This document shows positions 61,044 through 64,000 of a stretch of DNA of 64,000 bases, one piece after another (within the stretch, counting starts at the first letter, position 1; the number at the start of each line of letters is the position of its first letter). Origin of the DNA: Solidesulfovibrio fructosivorans JJ]. Its GTDB lineage: Bacteria > Desulfobacterota > Desulfovibrionia > Desulfovibrionales > Desulfovibrionaceae. The stretch spans positions 247,406 to 311,405 of the forward strand of contig NZ_AECZ01000002.1 in the NCBI RefSeq assembly GCF_000179555.1, read 5' to 3'. A program made the position numbers and the translations under genes. The notes under the pieces were generated by a model, which did no database searches, was not told where the DNA came from, and worked only from the letters and a program-made list of their open reading frames with translations.

Positions 61044-63913
61044 TGGGACACCCCTTGGCGTTTTAAGAAAAACGGCCCGGTCAGGATGATGACAAGGCAC
61101 AGGAGCATCGCGGTCGCGCTGAGCATAAGCCCGATGATGTACGAGCTTTGCGGGGCGAACGAAAGGAGCACTTCGCAGTCGATCCGGCCGTCCTTGCCCA
61201 CGGCGTAGTAGCCCGGCGTGGTCGCCGTGGCCCGGGGCAGAAGCGACAGCAGGGCGGGGTCGAACCACCAGGCGTTGGCGTAGCCGTAGGCCTCGACATG
61301 GAGCGCGTCCGGCCAGGCCACGGGCTTGCCGACTTTGGTCACGGCCCAGCCGGCCGGGTTCAGGGGATGCGACAGGGCGGCGGCGTCCTTGGGCGAAAAG
61401 CGGCCCGGGAAAAAGCCCTCGAACGGGCCACCGTCCGGGAGGTTGTCGTTTTGCACGGCCCCGGCCCGAAGCTTCGAAACGTAGTCCACGACGAAGCGCC
61501 TGTCGTTTTTGCCGACCACCGCGCCGCCCGGACCGTAGAGGAAGGCGTGGCGCGACTTTTCCCGGCCGTCGCCAAGCGTCGAGACGATGCCGTCCCTGAG
61601 GTACCCGGCAAGGGTGGCGGCGTCGGCGACGTCCGACCCCTGCACGGGCAGGGGGGCATAGGTGGCCAGGGACGGCGGCGTTTCCCGCGTTCCGGTCAGG
61701 GCGGCGGCCGTTCGCGGCACGAGCAGCGCCTTCCAGCCGGTGTGGAAGGTCTCCTGGAAAACCAGGGGAAAACCGGCGGTCACGCCGTGCAGGCGCACTC
61801 GGAGCCGGGTCGGGCCCAGGCGGCGAAATTCAACGGTGGGCGTTTTGAGGCGGTCCACCGGCCTGGACACGGCCAGCTTGGCGTCGGTGGCGCGTTCGTA
61901 GATGAGCCGGCTGTCCTTCGCCCCCCGGCCCATGATGGTGTCCAGAAATTTCAGGAAGACCGCATCATGCCCGGCGCGCAGATAGACCGTGCCGGGATCG
62001 TAGCCGGGCAGGCCCACTTCCTCGGACAGGGCGGCCACCACCGGGTTCACGACCCTGGCCGTGCCCACGTTTTCCACCGCCGCCACCCGGTCGCCGGGCC
62101 GCACCAGGGGCAAGAACTCCGTATTTTCGTAAAGGTCCACGTCGCTGAAAAGCGGCAGCGCGGCCAGCCCCCGCTGCATGGCCAGATTGGCGTCGAGCAC
62201 GGGCTTGTAGTCCTTGTAGCCGTCGACCACGGACGGGGCTCGGTAGGCCGGCTGGAAATCGTCGTAGGTGTAGGCGTGGGCGTAGTGGGGGTAGACCAGG
62301 AACCGGCCTGAACCGAGGGCCAAAAGCCGCGCCAGCCGCGTGTTCGGATGCTCGGCGTAAAGCCCCGGGAAAATCGCTTCGGCCAGGGGCTGGGTCTTAA
62401 ACGCCATGAAAAAGGGCTTGGGCGAATAGGCCGAGGTCCACTCGAAGGTGAAGTCGGTGTCCCCGGGCCAGGTGATGCCGATGGGCGGCAGGTAGGTGAC
62501 GCGGAAATCGTCGCGGCGGTCGCGCAAATAGCTGTAGACGGCCGCGTCCTCCTTGCCGATGGGCGTCTGCTTGATGGTCAGCGGCTGGATGTCCTTAGCG
62601 GCGTCAAAGGGCCGGGTGAGCCCGCCGGCCAGAAACGGCGAGACAAAGACGAGCACCGTTGCCGCGCCGGCAAGGGCCGTGACGCGCGGCTTCCACACCC
62701 CGGCCAGATCGGCGGCGGCCCGGGCGAAAAGCAGGGCGTACGGCAGCACCACCAGGGGCAGCCAGCGGGTGGTGTTGGAAAAGGCGGCGAACAGGATGGG
62801 CAGCGTTTTTTTGAGGAGCAGTTGGTAGAAAAGCATCCCCGGCAGGGTGCGCGACCCGGAAACCAGCAGCACGCCGATGATGGCCGTGACGTAGAGCGCG
62901 GTCAGCTCCGGCGTCTTGCGCCGGCGAAAGGCGTAGACGAACACCCCGAGCGTGACCACAAGCGCGGCGGCGTACCAGGGCACGGCCATGCCGGTCGGAA
63001 TGGGATAGACGTATTCGGTGTCCATGCCCTGGCGCAGGCGCAAAAGCGCCGAGGCGTCGATGGGCTGGCTGGTGGACTGGTGGTAGGCCTCGCGCCTGGG
63101 CAGCTCCGTGTCCACGGTCACGTCGCCCTCGGCCGAAACCGAAAGCCCCCAGCCGTGGCGGATGGCCCCCTTGCCGAAATAATCGCCCACGAACGGGGCC
63201 ATGAAGTGGATGTTCATGGCCACGGCCACAAGGCCGATGCCCACGAAACAAGCGACGAGCGTCTTTTTGCGCCGGCTGGAAAAAAGCCGCCAGGCAAAGG
63301 CGATGGAAAGCATGGCCGCGGCGCTCATGCCCACGCCCGGATGCAGCGAGGTGAGCCCCAGCAGAAAGCCGGTCAGCACCGTGAAATAAAATATCCCGCG
63401 CCGTTTCCCCTCCACGCGTTCCATGAGCGTTTGGGCGGCCAGGATCACCAGCGGCAAAAGCGCATAGCCGGCCAGCATGGGCATGTGCCCGGCCACGATG
63501 CGGGAGAGCGCATACGGGGAAAACGCGTAGAACACGGCGGCGAAAAGCGCGAACACGGGCGAAAGCCCCTGCCGCCTTGCCAGCGGCCACATGGCCGCGC
63601 CGGAACAAAACGTCAACACCAGCGGCAGCCACTTGGACACGGCCTCGCCGCCGGCCAGGGAAAACGGCCACAGGATGAGCCAGTAGAGCAGCTCCAGCTT
63701 GAAATAGTGGTAGCGGCCGGTCTCGAAATAGGCGTCCCAGGTGGAAAAATGGTGCCTGGCCATGGCCCGGAACTGCTCGGCAAAGGCCGGAATGCCCCAG
63801 TCCCAGGTATGGCCGACCATGCCCGGCCGCGCCAGCACGCCGGCAAAGGCGATCAGGACCAGCGCCGCCAGCGCGGCCATGGCTAGAATGACTGTCGCTT
63901 TTTTTTGCCGCAT
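61040..63913 (-). CDS. Large GT-C/YfhO-like membrane protein
   Basis: A 957-residue protein with about 12 membrane helices in the first ~470 residues, a large periplasmic region and one C-terminal helix (YIIGLMLSATAMLLCLVIIL). The early loop WDWGIPAF and YHYFKLELLYWLI resemble GT-C enzymes that use lipid-linked sugars; the overall plan also recalls YfhO. It is probably the first gene of the glycan operon in this window. GGAGG lies 13 bases before the ATG, so the true start might be slightly different. Confidence 0.8.
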   Translation of the reverse strand: MRQKKATVILAMAALAALVLIAFAGVLARPGMVGHTWDWGIPAFAEQFRAMARHHFSTWDAYFETGRYHYFKLELLYWLILWPFSLAGGEAVSKWLPLVLTFCSGAAMWPLARRQGLSPVFALFAAVFYAFSPYALSRIVAGHMPMLAGYALLPLVILAAQTLMERVEGKRRGIFYFTVLTGFLLGLTSLHPGVGMSAAAMLSIAFAWRLFSSRRKKTLVACFVGIGLVAVAMNIHFMAPFVGDYFGKGAIRHGWGLSVSAEGDVTVDTELPRREAYHQSTSQPIDASALLRLRQGMDTEYVYPIPTGMAVPWYAAALVVTLGVFVYAFRRRKTPELTALYVTAIIGVLLVSGSRTLPGMLFYQLLLKKTLPILFAAFSNTTRWLPLVVLPYALLFARAAADLAGVWKPRVTALAGAATVLVFVSPFLAGGLTRPFDAAKDIQPLTIKQTPIGKEDAAVYSYLRDRRDDFRVTYLPPIGITWPGDTDFTFEWTSAYSPKPFFMAFKTQPLAEAIFPGLYAEHPNTRLARLLALGSGRFLVYPHYAHAYTYDDFQPAYRAPSVVDGYKDYKPVLDANLAMQRGLAALPLFSDVDLYENTEFLPLVRPGDRVAAVENVGTARVVNPVVAALSEEVGLPGYDPGTVYLRAGHDAVFLKFLDTIMGRGAKDSRLIYERATDAKLAVSRPVDRLKTPTVEFRRLGPTRLRVRLHGVTAGFPLVFQETFHTGWKALLVPRTAAALTGTRETPPSLATYAPLPVQGSDVADAATLAGYLRDGIVSTLGDGREKSRHAFLYGPGGAVVGKNDRRFVVDYVSKLRAGAVQNDNLPDGGPFEGFFPGRFSPKDAAALSHPLNPAGWAVTKVGKPVAWPDALHVEAYGYANAWWFDPALLSLLPRATATTPGYYAVGKDGRIDCEVLLSFAPQSSYIIGLMLSATAMLLCLVIILTGPFFLKRQGVSQ

Positions 63914-63936
63914 ACGTTTGAGGATGCCTCCGGCGG

Positions 63937-64000
63937 CCAGGGGGGAAACTTTTTGAAAAAAGTTTCCCCCCTGGACCCCTCTTCAAAAACTTTCAACGGG
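63937..64000. repeat. Intergenic palindrome half-unit, cut by the window end
   Basis: Hairpin CCAGGGGGGAAACTTTT with its complement (63937-63974), then ACCCCTCTTCAAAAACTTTC and AACGGG, the start of the conserved inner arm. It precedes the large membrane protein gene and probably continues as a composite element beyond the window. Confidence 0.75.

Noticed and set aside
1..64000. CRISPR arrays, tRNA and rRNA genes, insertion sequences
   Set aside because: I saw no regularly spaced direct repeats, no cloverleaf with a TTC-type arm, and no transposase or integrase in any frame; short or divergent RNA genes could still be missed by eye.

Overview
The window reads as chromosomal DNA of a GC-rich sulfate-reducing bacterium of the Desulfovibrionaceae (Desulfovibrio/Solidesulfovibrio type). 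The evidence is the sulfate-reducer heme route (ahbC, hemB and ahbD), the block DUF177-rpmF-plsX-fabH-fabG-acpP-fabF-glyA followed by a dCMP deaminase and ribD, an OlsF-like ornithine-lipid synthase, and flagellar genes with sigma-28 and sigma-54 promoters. The genus call is inference; no rRNA or tRNA gene was seen.

Layout. 69-2796: a ClpX-like AAA+ ATPase converges on ribD and a dCMP deaminase. 2797-5619: an insertion between the usual neighbours glyA and dCMP deaminase, holding a small secreted Gly-rich protein and a two-gene unit of an OLD-like AAA ATPase and a TOPRIM-like DUF4276 protein. Its middle is AT-rich and it looks like a transferred defence module. 5620-12329: lipid-synthesis operon through glyA on the minus strand, with rpmB divergent. 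12818-13272: an Xre antitoxin behind a toxin remnant. 13300-25583: housekeeping and envelope genes (CNNM/CorC protein, aldehyde dehydrogenase, gltX, NifU-like protein, lipoprotein, Yip1 protein, glycosyltransferase). 24870-28529: fliC-fliD-fliS, with a sigma-28 promoter for fliC and a sigma-54 promoter for fliD. 29076-34651: the operon cdsA, an unknown gene, dxr, rseP, tsaB. 35474-37773: a sensor kinase and a receiver-only regulator. 38592-47273: the heme genes ahbC, hemB and ahbD interleaved with an HDOD regulator, two glycosyltransferases and a PAP2 phosphatase. 47362-53481: OlsF-like acyltransferase, a MerR regulator, a sigma-54-linked pair of unknown genes and aroC. 53677-63913: a surface-glycan cluster (aminotransferase, flippase, three very large membrane proteins).

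A striking feature is a family of intergenic palindromes. Each half-unit is a G-rich hairpin followed by a conserved pyrimidine/A-rich arm, and two half-units often face each other to make elements of about 160 bp. They occur at 2831, 37300, 39796, 49476, 50324, 53504 and 63937, in convergent, divergent and tandem gaps alike, which fits a REP/BIME- or MITE-like repeat better than plain terminators.

The best candidates for an undescribed system are the ATPase/DUF4276 pair with its 20-bp operator-like palindrome, the composite repeat family, and the polysaccharide cluster with its unclassified 969-residue membrane protein. All functional calls come from reading motifs by eye; no database search was run.
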